This document shows positions 17,300-26,850 of a DNA stretch of 64,000 nucleotides, piece by piece. The stretch is from Pseudomonas graminis (GTDB taxonomy: Bacteria > Pseudomonadota > Gammaproteobacteria > Pseudomonadales > Pseudomonadaceae). Where the stretch lies: positions 372,001 to 436,000 of the forward strand of contig NZ_MDEN01000068.1 of the NCBI RefSeq assembly GCF_001705435.1, in the 5' to 3' direction. Under the pieces are notes generated by a model that did no database searches, had not been told where the DNA came from, and saw nothing but the letters and a program-made list of their open reading frames with translations. The position numbers were made by a program, and so were the translations under genes. How positions within the stretch are numbered: position 1 is the stretch's first letter; each line of letters begins with the position of its first letter.

Positions 17300-18789
17300 G
17301 CGAGGCCCTTGCGTTTGGGGTAGTCAGGCTGGGCGGGCTGGAAGTCGCGATTGACGCCCAGGCACTGGAGCAGGTGATCAACTGGCCCGCGCGGCTGCAG
17401 CCTCATCCGCTGCAGGGCGGCGCCTTGCTTGGCATGTTCAGCCTGCGCGGCAAGGCCCTGCCACTGATTGAGCTGCGGTCGTTGCTGGGTGCGCATGACG
17501 TCTCCTGCCATGATCCGTTGGAGATGGTTGCCATCGTCAACCATCAAGGCCGGCGCCTGGGCATTGCGGTCAGCGGCGTCAGTGACGTGATGAAAGTCGA
17601 AGTGCGAAACCTGTGCCGTCTCGGCGGCGAGGGCACCGCGGTCGCGCTGCTGCCAGAACTCGTGCTGGTGGAAAATGAGCGAATGATTTACCGGCTCGAC
17701 CTGGACGCGCTGTGCGGTTTGCCCCAGGTGTTGACTGCGCAGTCCAGGGACGTCGGCGACACGGTGGAGGTTCAGGATCCGTCCCGGGAGCTGCATCACT
17801 TGCTGTTGTTTGAGTGCGAAGGAAAGCGCTATGCGCTGGACGCGAGGGCGATTACCGAGCTGGTGGACCGCCCGGACATGCTGCCAAGCAAATTGGGTGG
17901 GGATTATTGCCTGGGCGTCGTCAACCGCCGTGGCATTGATGTGCCTGCCTTGAGCCTGAACCGGGTACTGGGCATTGATTCCCCGGCGACGGCGCAGGCG
18001 GCCCAGAACCAGAACCAGTTGCTGGTGTTGACTTCGCGAGAAGGCTATCGCATCGGGCTGGTGTACGACCGGATGATTTCGATTGTGCGCAAGCGTGCTC
18101 ACGAAATCCTGCCGTTGCCCCGCTATGGGTTACGGGAGCCGGGCCTGTTTGCCGGCGTTGTCGGGCTGGAGAACGGAGAGCAGGCGTTGTTGCTTGAGTA
18201 CCGCGAGTTGCTCGAGCGCAAGGAGACGCTCAGTTTCGCCAGGATCTATCAGACCAGCCCGTCCAGCCAGGACGCGCCGGGTTCTCGTCTCATGCAGATG
18301 AACCAGACCTGCCTGGTGTTCCAGGCGGCCCAGCCGTTCGTGGTGCCCCTTGATCAAGTGCTGGAAATCCTCGACATGCCCGAGCACTTCGTGCGGTTTG
18401 CGCAAGAAGAGACGCATCTGCTGGGCAGTTTCAATTTGCGGGGCGAGCAGATCCCGCTGGTTTGCCTGAGCAGCTTGATTGAAGGCACAACACCTCCCGG
18501 CAATACGCTGGAACGGGTGCTGCTGGTCAAGGGCGAACGTCATAGCTTCGGGCTGGTGGTTAACCGGACCGACTCCATAGAAACCTTCACCCATCCGGCC
18601 TCCGAGCATCCCGAGGGTTGGGAGCACGGCGCAAGCATCCGGGGTTCAGTCAATGACCGCATGCGCAGCCTGGTGAGCATCGGCAAGGGTGATCAGGTCC
18701 GCTGGATGACGCTGATCAATCTGAGCAACATCGTCAGAGGGTTGGAGATGACCGGGACTGAGGTGCAGACCCAGCGCCTCGCGGGGTGA
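17296..18789 (+). CDS. triple CheW-domain coupling protein
   Basis: 497 residues made almost entirely of three CheW-like domains (about 1-155, 165-320, 335-490). Each keeps the landmarks of the fold: LLGMFSLRGKALPLIELRSL, CLGVVNRRGIDVPALSLNRV and LLGSFNLRGEQIPLVCLSSL, each followed by an LG(I/L)-V segment. CheW couples receptors to the CheA kinase. The start codon overlaps the stop of the three-PAS chemoreceptor (17296-17299), so the two are translated together and probably form a dedicated signalling pair. No CheA, CheB or CheR is encoded nearby, so the pair must use a kinase encoded elsewhere. Confidence 0.85.
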   Translation: MSEALAFGVVRLGGLEVAIDAQALEQVINWPARLQPHPLQGGALLGMFSLRGKALPLIELRSLLGAHDVSCHDPLEMVAIVNHQGRRLGIAVSGVSDVMKVEVRNLCRLGGEGTAVALLPELVLVENERMIYRLDLDALCGLPQVLTAQSRDVGDTVEVQDPSRELHHLLLFECEGKRYALDARAITELVDRPDMLPSKLGGDYCLGVVNRRGIDVPALSLNRVLGIDSPATAQAAQNQNQLLVLTSREGYRIGLVYDRMISIVRKRAHEILPLPRYGLREPGLFAGVVGLENGEQALLLEYRELLERKETLSFARIYQTSPSSQDAPGSRLMQMNQTCLVFQAAQPFVVPLDQVLEILDMPEHFVRFAQEETHLLGSFNLRGEQIPLVCLSSLIEGTTPPGNTLERVLLVKGERHSFGLVVNRTDSIETFTHPASEHPEGWEHGASIRGSVNDRMRSLVSIGKGDQVRWMTLINLSNIVRGLEMTGTEVQTQRLAG

Positions 18790-18816
18790 GCCAGGGGCAT
18801 TTGCCTCGCTGACGCT

Positions 18817-19500
18817 TTACGCATCAGTGAGCTGAAACCGGTAACCCACGCCATACAACGATTCAATGGGCGTCTCACCAGGGCAGGCCTGCTCCAGCTT
18901 GCGCCGCAGGTTGCGTATATGGCTGTCCACCGTACGGTCAGTCACCACGCGGTGGTCGGAGTAGAGCTTGTCGAGCAGTTGATCTCGGGAAAAGACCCGT
19001 CCGGCCGAACGCGCAAACGTGCTGAGCAACCGCAGTTCAAGGCGTGTCAGGTCCAGCTCGACACCATTGAGTGACGCGCGGTGCTGTGCGTCATCAATGA
19101 TCAGCCGCGGCGCAGCGCCGGTCAGCAGTTGCGGGCCGCGGCGCAGGATGGCCTTGACCCGGGCCACCACCTCGCGGGGGCTGAACGGCTTGCAGATATA
19201 GTCGTCCGCACCCAGGTCAAGGCCCCGGAGGCGGTCCACTTCTTCGACGCGAGCGGTGATCATGATGATCGGCACGGCGCTGAAACCGCGCAGGTCCTGG
19301 CAGACCTGCATACCGTCGCGCCCGGGCAGCATCAGGTCGAGCAGAATCAAGCGCGGTGTCTGGGCGCGCACGGTCGGCACCACTTGCAAGCCGTTATCCA
19401 GGCATCGAGTCGGGTAGCCCGCGGCGATCAGATAATCCTGCAGCAATGCGGCCAGCTTCGGTTCGTCTTCAACGATCAGGATCGGGCAGTCGTCGGTCAT
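18817..19500 (-). CDS. OmpR-family response regulator, BaeR-like
   Basis: 227 residues. Receiver domain with acidic pocket E11/D12, phospho-acceptor Asp55 (ILLDLML), Thr82 and Lys104 (ICKPF), then a winged-helix DNA-binding domain ending DRTVDSHIRNLRRKLE and YGVGYRFQ. Resembles BaeR, which activates RND pump genes in enterobacteria. It lies 3 bp downstream of its histidine kinase gene, and the pair is divergent from a complete RND operon, its likely target. The gene is convergent with the triple-CheW gene, 27 bp apart. Confidence 0.88.
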   Translation of the reverse strand: MTDDCPILIVEDEPKLAALLQDYLIAAGYPTRCLDNGLQVVPTVRAQTPRLILLDLMLPGRDGMQVCQDLRGFSAVPIIMITARVEEVDRLRGLDLGADDYICKPFSPREVVARVKAILRRGPQLLTGAAPRLIIDDAQHRASLNGVELDLTRLELRLLSTFARSAGRVFSRDQLLDKLYSDHRVVTDRTVDSHIRNLRRKLEQACPGETPIESLYGVGYRFQLTDA

Positions 19501-19503
19501 GGT

Positions 19504-20889
19504 TCAGATATTCCGTGGCAGATGCAGGGTCAGCCAAAGCCCACCGAGGGGCGAGTGAGCGGCGCTGAGGCTGCCGCCGTGGGCGAGGGCGATGCTGTGA
19601 CAGATCGCCAGCCCCAGGCCGGCTCCGCCACTGGCCCGGGCGCGTGACGATTCGCCCCGATGGAAACGTTCGAACAGGCGTGGCAGTTGCTCGTCCGACA
19701 CCCCGGGACCGGAGTTCAGGAATTCGATGCATACGTCGTCGCGATCCAGGACGGCCCGGATGTGGATCAGCCCGTTTGGGTCGGTGTAGCGCACGGTGTT
19801 TTCCAGCAGGTTGGAAAACAGTTGCTGCAGGCGATTGGCATCGGCGGACAGTTCCAGAGGCTGGGACGGCAGGTCCAGTTCGACGCGCAACTGCCGGTTG
19901 GTCAAGCGCTCCTGGAACATCGACACGCTGTCCTGCAGCAGTTGATCAAGTGCGCAGGGCTGTTTTCGGTAGGTCAGCGCGCCGACATCCGCCAGGGACA
20001 GCTCGTATAAGTCATCCACCAGTTTGCTGAGCATGCTGACCTCACCTTGCAATGACTTCATCGACCCCTGGTTGAGGGTGCGTACGCCATCTTCGATGGC
20101 CTCCAGCTCACCCCGCAATACCGACAGCGGGGTGCGCAACTCGTGGGACACATCCGCCATGAACTCGCGGCGCATCTGTTCGTTGCGTTCCAGGGTGTAG
20201 GCGAGCTGATTGAAGTCACGGGCCAGTTGGCCAACCTCGTCATTGGACGCCACCGCCACCCGCCCGCTGTAATCGCCGCTGGCCAGGCGATGCGTGGCAG
20301 CGGCCACCCGCTTGACCGGCTCCAGCAATGTGCGCGCGATCCACCAGGCAATCAGCATCGCCAGCAGCAGCGAAAAAGCCCCCATGACCAGGCTGGTGCG
20401 CAACTGGTATTGCTGGAACCGTTCGCCGCCGGCTTCCGTCACGCTCTGGAACGGGGTAACGGCCAGCCAGCCGACGGTTTCATCCGCCACCACGATCGGG
20501 CGTAACAGGGCGTCGTTGCCGATGTCCGGGTAGCCGTTCACGCGTTTTTTGTGTTGATCCAGCAACGCGATGCGAAACAGCGCGCCCGTCAGGTCCGAGG
20601 CCAGGGGTGTGCGCAAATCGTTCTTCGACGGATCCTCGCCGAGTTCCGGCCGCATGATGTCAAACCAGCGGTCCGGCTGGTTGCGCAGGAATTCCCAGTT
20701 CCCCTCACGGGCGTAGGCACTGGCCAGGCGCGGTAACACCGGCGCCATGCGGTCCAGCGCCTGCTCATTGAGGTAGCCCAGAAAGCCCCGCCCGAAACTC
20801 CAGCTCGTCGCCAGGCCCATGCTCAGGATGACCAGCAGCACGCCAGCCAGTACGGCGATAAACAGCTTGGTGGAGATGCTCAACTTCAT
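19504..20889 (-). CDS. sensor histidine kinase, BaeS-like
   Basis: 461 residues. Membrane helix 1 at about 9-29, a periplasmic sensor domain of roughly 135 residues, membrane helix 2 at about 165-185, a HAMP linker (RTLLEPVKRVAAATHRLASG), a HisKA domain with phospho-acceptor His249 in DVSHELRTPL, and an HATPase domain with N (LFSNLLENTVRY) and G boxes (GPGVSDEQ, GGAGLGLAI). Overall like BaeS, an envelope-stress and toxic-compound sensor. It is the first gene of a two-gene operon with the response regulator and is divergent from the RND pump. Confidence 0.88.
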   Translation of the reverse strand: MKLSISTKLFIAVLAGVLLVILSMGLATSWSFGRGFLGYLNEQALDRMAPVLPRLASAYAREGNWEFLRNQPDRWFDIMRPELGEDPSKNDLRTPLASDLTGALFRIALLDQHKKRVNGYPDIGNDALLRPIVVADETVGWLAVTPFQSVTEAGGERFQQYQLRTSLVMGAFSLLLAMLIAWWIARTLLEPVKRVAAATHRLASGDYSGRVAVASNDEVGQLARDFNQLAYTLERNEQMRREFMADVSHELRTPLSVLRGELEAIEDGVRTLNQGSMKSLQGEVSMLSKLVDDLYELSLADVGALTYRKQPCALDQLLQDSVSMFQERLTNRQLRVELDLPSQPLELSADANRLQQLFSNLLENTVRYTDPNGLIHIRAVLDRDDVCIEFLNSGPGVSDEQLPRLFERFHRGESSRARASGGAGLGLAICHSIALAHGGSLSAAHSPLGGLWLTLHLPRNI

Positions 20890-20893
20890 GGAG

Positions 20894-20956
20894 GCCGGCC
20901 GGTAAGAAGGGATGGGGCATTTAGGCCCTCACGAAAGAAAGATTCAAGCCGGCCGG
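20894..20956. promoter_or_regulatory. repeated GCCGGCCGG element between baeS-like and RND genes
   Basis: GCCGGCCGG occurs at 20894-20902 and again at 20948-20956, 54 bp apart, in the 143-bp divergent region. The core is palindromic. It could be a regulator site, but such GC-rich words are also common by chance in this genome. Confidence 0.25.
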
Positions 20957-21032
20957 GCAATCTTCAATTTTCCTGCACATTTGCCTTGCACGATGGCGCC
21001 GACTCAAGCCATTCCGTCTTGCAGAGGCAGCT

Positions 21033-22217
21033 ATGTCGACGAAAATACTCGCCAAATTCCTGGTAACCGCCGCGGTTCTCCTGGCCCTGATCATTCTGGT
21101 TATCCTGGGCGGTTGCTCCGGCGGCGAACCTGCCCCTGAAGCGGTGATCCCGAAAGTCTCGGTGATCACCATCCAACCCCAGAGCCAGGTGCTGACCACC
21201 GAGCTGGCGGGGCGCACCCAGGCCTTCATGGTGGCGCAGATTCGTCCGCAGGTCGGTGGCATCGTCCAGCGGCGTCTGTTTGTCGAGGGCGCGGATGTGA
21301 AGGCCGGACAACCGCTGTACCAACTGGATCCGGCAACCTATACCGCCGCGCTGGCCCAGGCTCAGGCAAGTCTGGCCAAGTACCGGGCCACGCTCAACTC
21401 AGCCCAGGCCACGGCCAGGCGCAACGCCGGGCTGGTCAAAATCAACGCCATCAGCCAGCAAGACAACGAAGACGCTCAGGCGACCTTGCTGACGGCGGCC
21501 GCCGACGTAAAAGTCGCCGAGGCCGAAGTCCAGACCGCCCGAATCAATCTGGCTTACACCCGTATCACCTCGCCGGTCAGCGGCCGGATTGAAACCTCCA
21601 CCGTGACCCCGGGGGCGTTGGTGGTGGCCAATCAGGACAGCGCATTGACCACGGTGCAGCAACTCGATCCGATCTATGTGGATGTGACTCAGTCGACCAC
21701 CGAACTGCTGCGGCTCAAGCGTGACCTGGCCAGCGGCGCCTTACAGTCCACTGGCGAGGGCGAGGCACGCATCAGCCTGACACTCGACGATGGCAGCACC
21801 TACACCCACGAGGGGCGGCTCAAGGTCAGCGGCGTCAGTGTCAACGAGGGCACGGGCACCGTCACCCTTCGGGCTGAATTCGCCAACCCGGATCACCTGC
21901 TGTTGCCAGGCATGTATGTCCGCGGGGTGCTGGAGCAGGCGCGCAATGACCAGGCCATTCTGGTGCCGCAGAAAGCCGTGAACCGTAGCGCCAGCGGCCT
22001 GACCACGGCGTTGCTGGTGGTGGATGGCAAGGTGCAACAGCGCGAGCTGACCATCGATCGGGCCGTGGGCAATCAGTGGTGGGTCACGGGCGGCTTGAAG
22101 GCGGGTGATCAGTTGATCGTCGAAGGCGGACAAAAAGTGCGTGCCGGTGCCGCCGTCCAGGTGCAGGACGCGAGTGATCAGGCAGCCACACCGTCCACCC
22201 CCGTGAAGGAGGGTTGA
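21033..22217 (+). CDS. RND efflux periplasmic adaptor (AcrA/MexA family lipoprotein)
   Basis: 394 residues. N-terminal signal with lipobox LGGC (lipid-anchored Cys28), then the membrane-fusion protein layout: beta-barrel and lipoyl half-motifs (AQIRPQVGGIVQRRLFVEGADVK), a coiled-coil hairpin (about 95-165) and the YTRITSPVSGRI motif. Such adaptors join the inner-membrane RND pump to the outer-membrane channel. First gene of a three-gene efflux operon, divergent from a BaeSR-like system that probably controls it. Confidence 0.9.
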   Translation: MSTKILAKFLVTAAVLLALIILVILGGCSGGEPAPEAVIPKVSVITIQPQSQVLTTELAGRTQAFMVAQIRPQVGGIVQRRLFVEGADVKAGQPLYQLDPATYTAALAQAQASLAKYRATLNSAQATARRNAGLVKINAISQQDNEDAQATLLTAAADVKVAEAEVQTARINLAYTRITSPVSGRIETSTVTPGALVVANQDSALTTVQQLDPIYVDVTQSTTELLRLKRDLASGALQSTGEGEARISLTLDDGSTYTHEGRLKVSGVSVNEGTGTVTLRAEFANPDHLLLPGMYVRGVLEQARNDQAILVPQKAVNRSASGLTTALLVVDGKVQQRELTIDRAVGNQWWVTGGLKAGDQLIVEGGQKVRAGAAVQVQDASDQAATPSTPVKEG

Positions 22218-22219
22218 AC

Positions 22220-25200
22220 GTGGCGCACTTTTTCATTGATCGACCGATTTTCGCCTGGGTCATCGCCATCGTGATCATGCTCGGCGGCGGCCTGTCCATC
22301 AGCCAGTTGCCCCTTGAGCAATACCCGGACATCGCGCCGCCCACCGTCAAGATTTCCGCCACGTACACCGGGGCCTCGGCCAAGACCGTGGAAGACTCGG
22401 TGACCCAGGTCATCGAGCAGCAAATGAAGGGGCTGGATAACCTGACCTACATGTCGGCCACCAGCAGTTCGGCTGGCAGCGCCAGCATCAGTTTGACCTT
22501 TACCGCCGGCACCGACCCGGATGTCGCCCAGATGCAGGTGCAGAACAAGCTGCAACAAGCCGAATCAAGACTGCCGCAAACGGTGCAAAGCGAAGGGCTG
22601 ACGGTGACCAAGGGCGGCTCGGACTTTTTGATGATTGTCGCGCTGGCGTCGGCCGACCCCAGTGTCACGGGCACCCAGATCGGTGATTACATCTCCACCA
22701 CCTTGCTGGACTCGATCAGCCGGATAGACGGTGTCGGCGACGTGCAGACGCTGGGATCAGGCTACGCCATGCGTATCTGGCTGGACCCTGCGCTGCTGGA
22801 AAAATACGCGCTGATGCCTTCGGACGTCAGCAGTGCCCTGGAGGCGCAGAACACCGAAGTCTCTGCCGGCCAGCTCGGTGCCTTGCCGGCCGTCAAGGGG
22901 CAGCAGTTGAACGCCACCATCAGCGCCCGCAGCAAACTGCAAACCGTCGACGAGTTTCGCAACGTGGTGGTCAAGTCCGACAGCGATGGGGCCGTGGTCC
23001 TGCTGGGCGACGTCGCGACCCTGGAATTGGGCAGTGAAAGCTACGACATCAGTACGGCCCTCAACGGCAAGCCCGCTGCGGCCATGGGCGTGCAACTGGC
23101 GGCAGGCGCCAATGCGCTGAGCGTCGGCGACGCGGTCAAGGCCAAGCTTCAGGAAATGGAGCCGTTCTACCCCACAGAAATGCAGTTGAAGAACGTGATT
23201 GCCTACGACACCACGCCCTTTGTGAGCCTGTCCATCGAGGAGGTGGTCAAGGCCCTGGGCGAGGCGATCGTGCTGGTGGTGTTGATCATGTTTCTGTTCC
23301 TGCAGAACCTGCGCGCCACGCTGATCCCGGCGATTACCGTGCCGGTGGTGCTGTTGGGCACGTTCGGCGTGTTGTCGCTGTTCGGCTACTCGATCAACAC
23401 CCTGACCATGTTCGCCATGGTCCTGGCGATCGGCTTGCTGGTGGACGACGCCATCGTGGTGGTGGAAAACGTCGAGCGGTTGATGGGCGAGGGGATGTCG
23501 CCCATGGCGGCCACGCGACAATCGATGAGTGAAATCAGCAGCGCACTGGTCGGCATTACCCTGGTGCTGAGTGCGGTGTTCATCCCCATGGCGTTTTTCG
23601 GCGGCTCCACCGGGATTATCTATCGGCAGTTTTCCGTGACGATCGTCTCGGCCATGGTCCTCTCGGTACTGGTCGCCATGACCCTGACACCCGCGTTGTG
23701 CGCTTCGCTGCTCAAAGCGCCCGACGGTAAGACGCCGGGTGCTCAGGGCGGGTTCTTCGGCTGGTTCAACCGCACCTTTGAACGGGCCAGTGCCGGTTAT
23801 GAGCGCTGGGTCGGTGTGGTGTTGCGGCGGTGGGGGCGAAGCTTGTTGCTCTATGGGCTGGTGCTGGCGGTCATGGCGGTGGGCTACATGAATCTGGCCA
23901 CCTCGTTCCTGCCGGACGAAGACCAGGGGATTCTGCTGGCACAGATCCAGTTGCCGGTAGGCGCGACGGACAGCCGTACGCAAAGCGTGATCAAGCAATT
24001 CGAGGACTACATTCTCAAACAGCCCGAAGTCGAATCGATGATCAGCATCAGCGGGCTGGGTATGGGCGGTAACAGCCAGAATACCGCGCGGGCCTTTATC
24101 CGCCTCAAGGACTGGGCCGAGCGTGGCAGCTCCGGCCAGGATGCGGCCTCGATTGCCCAGCGGGCGACCATGGCGCTGTCCAGCATCGGTGATGCCGACG
24201 CATTCGTCATGCAGCCTCCAACGGTGCGCGGCCTGGGCCAGAGCTCGGGCTTCGACCTGCAACTCAAGGACCTTGGCGGTCTCGGCCATGATGCGTTAGT
24301 GGCGGCTCGGGAAAAGTTGCTTGAGCTGGCCCGAAAGGACCCGCGCCTGCAGGGGGTTCGCAGCAATGGCCTGGACGATGCGCCGCAGCTGAAGATCAGC
24401 ATCGACGACCGCAAGGCTGGCGCCATGAGCCTGAGCACCAGCGACATCAACGCCACCTTGTCGACGGCCTTGGGCGGTACGTATGTGAACGACTTTCTCA
24501 ACCAGGGCCGAGTGAAAAAAGTCTATGTGCAGGGGCAGGCCTCCTCACGCATGCAGGCGGCGGACCTTGATCATTGGTTTGTCCGCAACAGCAACGGCGA
24601 AATGGTGCCGTTCTCATCGTTTGCCAGCAGCGCGTGGAGTTACGGCTCGCCGTTGCTGGAGCGCTACAACGGTAATGCGTCCCTGGAAATCGTCGGCGAT
24701 CCCGCGCCAGGGGTCAGTTCCGGGGACGCGATGAACGCGGTGCAAGCCATCGTCGGGCAATTGCCCCAAGGCATCGGCTACGAGTGGACCGGACAGTCCT
24801 ATCAACTGCGGCTGTCCGGCTCCCAGGCACCGCTGCTCTACGGGATATCGGTGTTGTTTGTGTTCCTGTGCCTGGCCGCGCTGTACGAGAGCTGGTCGGT
24901 GCCGTTTTCGGTGATTCTGGTGGTGCCCCTGGGGGTGATCGGTGCAGTGCTGGCGACCCGTGTCGCCGGGTTGAGCAACGACGTGTATTTCCAGGTGGGT
25001 CTCTTGACCACCGTGGGGCTGGCGGCGAAAAACGCGATCCTCATCGTTGAGTTCGCCAAGCACCTGCAAGAGCAGGGCAACAGCGTGATCGACGCCACGC
25101 TGATCGCGGTGCGGCAACGCCTGCGGCCGATCCTGATGACGTCCCTGGCGTTCATGTTCGGCGTGTTGCCACTGGCCTTGAGTACCGGCGCAGGCTCCGC

Positions 25201-25354
25201 CGGGCGCCAGGCCATCGGCACGGGCGTGCTGGGCGGCATGTTCAGCGCCACGGCGTTGGGCATCTTCTTTGTACCGCTGTTCTTTTTGCTGATTCGCCGC
25301 CGTTTTGGCCGCGTACGCAACGCTAACCAATCTGCCCCGACAGGTGATGCATGA
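22220..25354 (+). CDS. RND multidrug efflux permease (AcrB/MexB, HAE1 family)
   Basis: 1044 residues, the usual size. Starts with AHFFIDRPIFAW, the classic first transmembrane segment, and contains the proton-relay DD pair in GLLVDDAIVVVENVER, the family motif RPILMTSLAF and GAGSAGRQAIGTGV near the end, and two large periplasmic loops. Proton-driven export of drugs, solvents or host compounds together with the adaptor and channel on either side. The start at GTG 22220 is preferred: GGAGGG ends 6 bp upstream, whereas a TTG at 22214 touches it. Confidence 0.92.
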   Translation: MAHFFIDRPIFAWVIAIVIMLGGGLSISQLPLEQYPDIAPPTVKISATYTGASAKTVEDSVTQVIEQQMKGLDNLTYMSATSSSAGSASISLTFTAGTDPDVAQMQVQNKLQQAESRLPQTVQSEGLTVTKGGSDFLMIVALASADPSVTGTQIGDYISTTLLDSISRIDGVGDVQTLGSGYAMRIWLDPALLEKYALMPSDVSSALEAQNTEVSAGQLGALPAVKGQQLNATISARSKLQTVDEFRNVVVKSDSDGAVVLLGDVATLELGSESYDISTALNGKPAAAMGVQLAAGANALSVGDAVKAKLQEMEPFYPTEMQLKNVIAYDTTPFVSLSIEEVVKALGEAIVLVVLIMFLFLQNLRATLIPAITVPVVLLGTFGVLSLFGYSINTLTMFAMVLAIGLLVDDAIVVVENVERLMGEGMSPMAATRQSMSEISSALVGITLVLSAVFIPMAFFGGSTGIIYRQFSVTIVSAMVLSVLVAMTLTPALCASLLKAPDGKTPGAQGGFFGWFNRTFERASAGYERWVGVVLRRWGRSLLLYGLVLAVMAVGYMNLATSFLPDEDQGILLAQIQLPVGATDSRTQSVIKQFEDYILKQPEVESMISISGLGMGGNSQNTARAFIRLKDWAERGSSGQDAASIAQRATMALSSIGDADAFVMQPPTVRGLGQSSGFDLQLKDLGGLGHDALVAAREKLLELARKDPRLQGVRSNGLDDAPQLKISIDDRKAGAMSLSTSDINATLSTALGGTYVNDFLNQGRVKKVYVQGQASSRMQAADLDHWFVRNSNGEMVPFSSFASSAWSYGSPLLERYNGNASLEIVGDPAPGVSSGDAMNAVQAIVGQLPQGIGYEWTGQSYQLRLSGSQAPLLYGISVLFVFLCLAALYESWSVPFSVILVVPLGVIGAVLATRVAGLSNDVYFQVGLLTTVGLAAKNAILIVEFAKHLQEQGNSVIDATLIAVRQRLRPILMTSLAFMFGVLPLALSTGAGSAGRQAIGTGVLGGMFSATALGIFFVPLFFLLIRRRFGRVRNANQSAPTGDA

Positions 25355-26745
25355 TCAAATCACACTGGCCTCTGCTGGCCGCCCTGGCCCTGGGCGGCTG
25401 CGTGAATCTGGCGCCGCAGTATGAGCGGCCTGAAGCGCCCGTCTCCGAGCAATGGTTGCCAGCCGCCAGCCTGCCAAAAGGGCAGGTGAGCGCCGACATC
25501 AAATGGCAGCAGTTTTTCACTGACCGCCGCCTGGCGCAGGTGCAGAGCCTGGCGCTGGTCAATAATCGGGATTTGCGCCTGGCCAGCCTGAACGTCGAAA
25601 AGGCCCGGGCGCAATACCGCATCAAGCGCGCGGACCTGTTTCCTGCCATTGACGCAAGCGTCAGCGGCACCCACAGCCGCACGCCGGGAGGGCTGTCCAA
25701 TTCCGGCTCTGCGGTCACCACCCACGATTACAGCGCTGAACTGGGGCTGAGCAGTTATGAGCTGGACGTGTTTGGCCGGGTCCGCAACCTGCGTGACGAA
25801 GCGCTGGAAGACTACCTGGCGCTGACGGAGACCCGGCGCAGCACGCAGATCAGCCTGGTGGCCGAGGTCGCCACGGCCTGGCTGACGTTGGCCGCCGACA
25901 ACGAACGGTTGCTGTTGGCCCAGGAAACCCTCACCAGCCAGTTGGCCACCTACGACCTGACACAGCGCAGCTATGCCTTGGGCGGGTCTGCGGAGTTGGC
26001 CGTGGCCCAGGCCCAGACCACGGTCGAAACGGCACGGGGCGATGTGGCCTTCTATGAGAGCGAGATTCTGCAGGACCGCAACGCCTTGCGCCTGCTGGTG
26101 GGCAGTGATGTGCCAGAAGCGCTCCTGCCGGGTACGCACCTGGAGTCGGCGGCGGTGTTGGTGGACATTCCGCCGGGCTTGCCCTCCAGCCTGTTGCAAC
26201 AACGCCCGGATGTGTTATCAGCGGAGCACACGCTCAGGTCCGCCAACATCGACATTGGCGCGGCCCGTGCGGCGTTCTACCCCAGCATCACCCTGACCGC
26301 CAGCGCCGGCTCATCCAGCGCTGCGCTGGCCGGCCTGTTTAAAGCCGGCAGCGGGGCCTGGACCTTCGCGCCGAGCATCAGCGTGCCCATTTTCAACGGG
26401 GGAAGTCACCGCGCGACCCTGGATTCGGCCAAGGTCGAACGTGACATTCAGGTGCAGACCTATCAGCAAACCCTGCAGACCGCGTTCCGTGAAGTGGCTG
26501 ACGCGCTGGCCGTGCGCAGTACCCTGGATCGCCGTATCGCCGCGCAACAGGCGCTGACCGACGCCAGCCGCAAAAGCTTCGAACTCTCGGATGCGCTGTA
26601 TCGCGGTGGCTCGAAAAGCTACCTCGAAGCCCTGGATGCACAACGCTCGCTCTACAGCGCCCAGCAAGACCTGATCACGCTGCGCCTGACCGAGCAGAGC
26701 AACCGCATCACCTTGTACAAAGTGCTGGGGGGCGGCTGGTACTGA
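25351..26745 (+). CDS. outer-membrane efflux channel lipoprotein (OprM/NodT family)
   Basis: 464 residues with a lipoprotein signal (lipobox LGGC, Cys17) and two copies of the outer-membrane efflux protein repeat typical of TolC-like trimers: an LRLASLNVEKARAQYRIKRA block and SAEHTLRSANIDIGAARAAF in the second half, plus the PSITLTASAG turn. Translationally coupled to the permease (ATGA, 25351-25354). Completes a self-contained tripartite pump. Confidence 0.9.
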   Translation: MIKSHWPLLAALALGGCVNLAPQYERPEAPVSEQWLPAASLPKGQVSADIKWQQFFTDRRLAQVQSLALVNNRDLRLASLNVEKARAQYRIKRADLFPAIDASVSGTHSRTPGGLSNSGSAVTTHDYSAELGLSSYELDVFGRVRNLRDEALEDYLALTETRRSTQISLVAEVATAWLTLAADNERLLLAQETLTSQLATYDLTQRSYALGGSAELAVAQAQTTVETARGDVAFYESEILQDRNALRLLVGSDVPEALLPGTHLESAAVLVDIPPGLPSSLLQQRPDVLSAEHTLRSANIDIGAARAAFYPSITLTASAGSSSAALAGLFKAGSGAWTFAPSISVPIFNGGSHRATLDSAKVERDIQVQTYQQTLQTAFREVADALAVRSTLDRRIAAQQALTDASRKSFELSDALYRGGSKSYLEALDAQRSLYSAQQDLITLRLTEQSNRITLYKVLGGGWY

Positions 26746-26850
26746 AGGTGACGGCGAAACGCCGCTGCCACGTGCACACACACAACAACCGCAGCGATGG
26801 AACGGCCTGCGCACCACAAATCGGGTTACTTCACTCACTGGGGAATAAAT

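Noticed and set aside
20894..20956. GCCGGCCGG repeats as a firm BaeR-type operator
   Set aside because: Kept only as a weak feature: GC-rich palindromic words occur often by chance in this genome.
22757..24289. 510-codon minus-strand frame opposite the RND permease
   Set aside because: Composition (His, Gln, Arg, Gly rich) is typical of an antisense shadow; the plus-strand RND gene is unmistakable.
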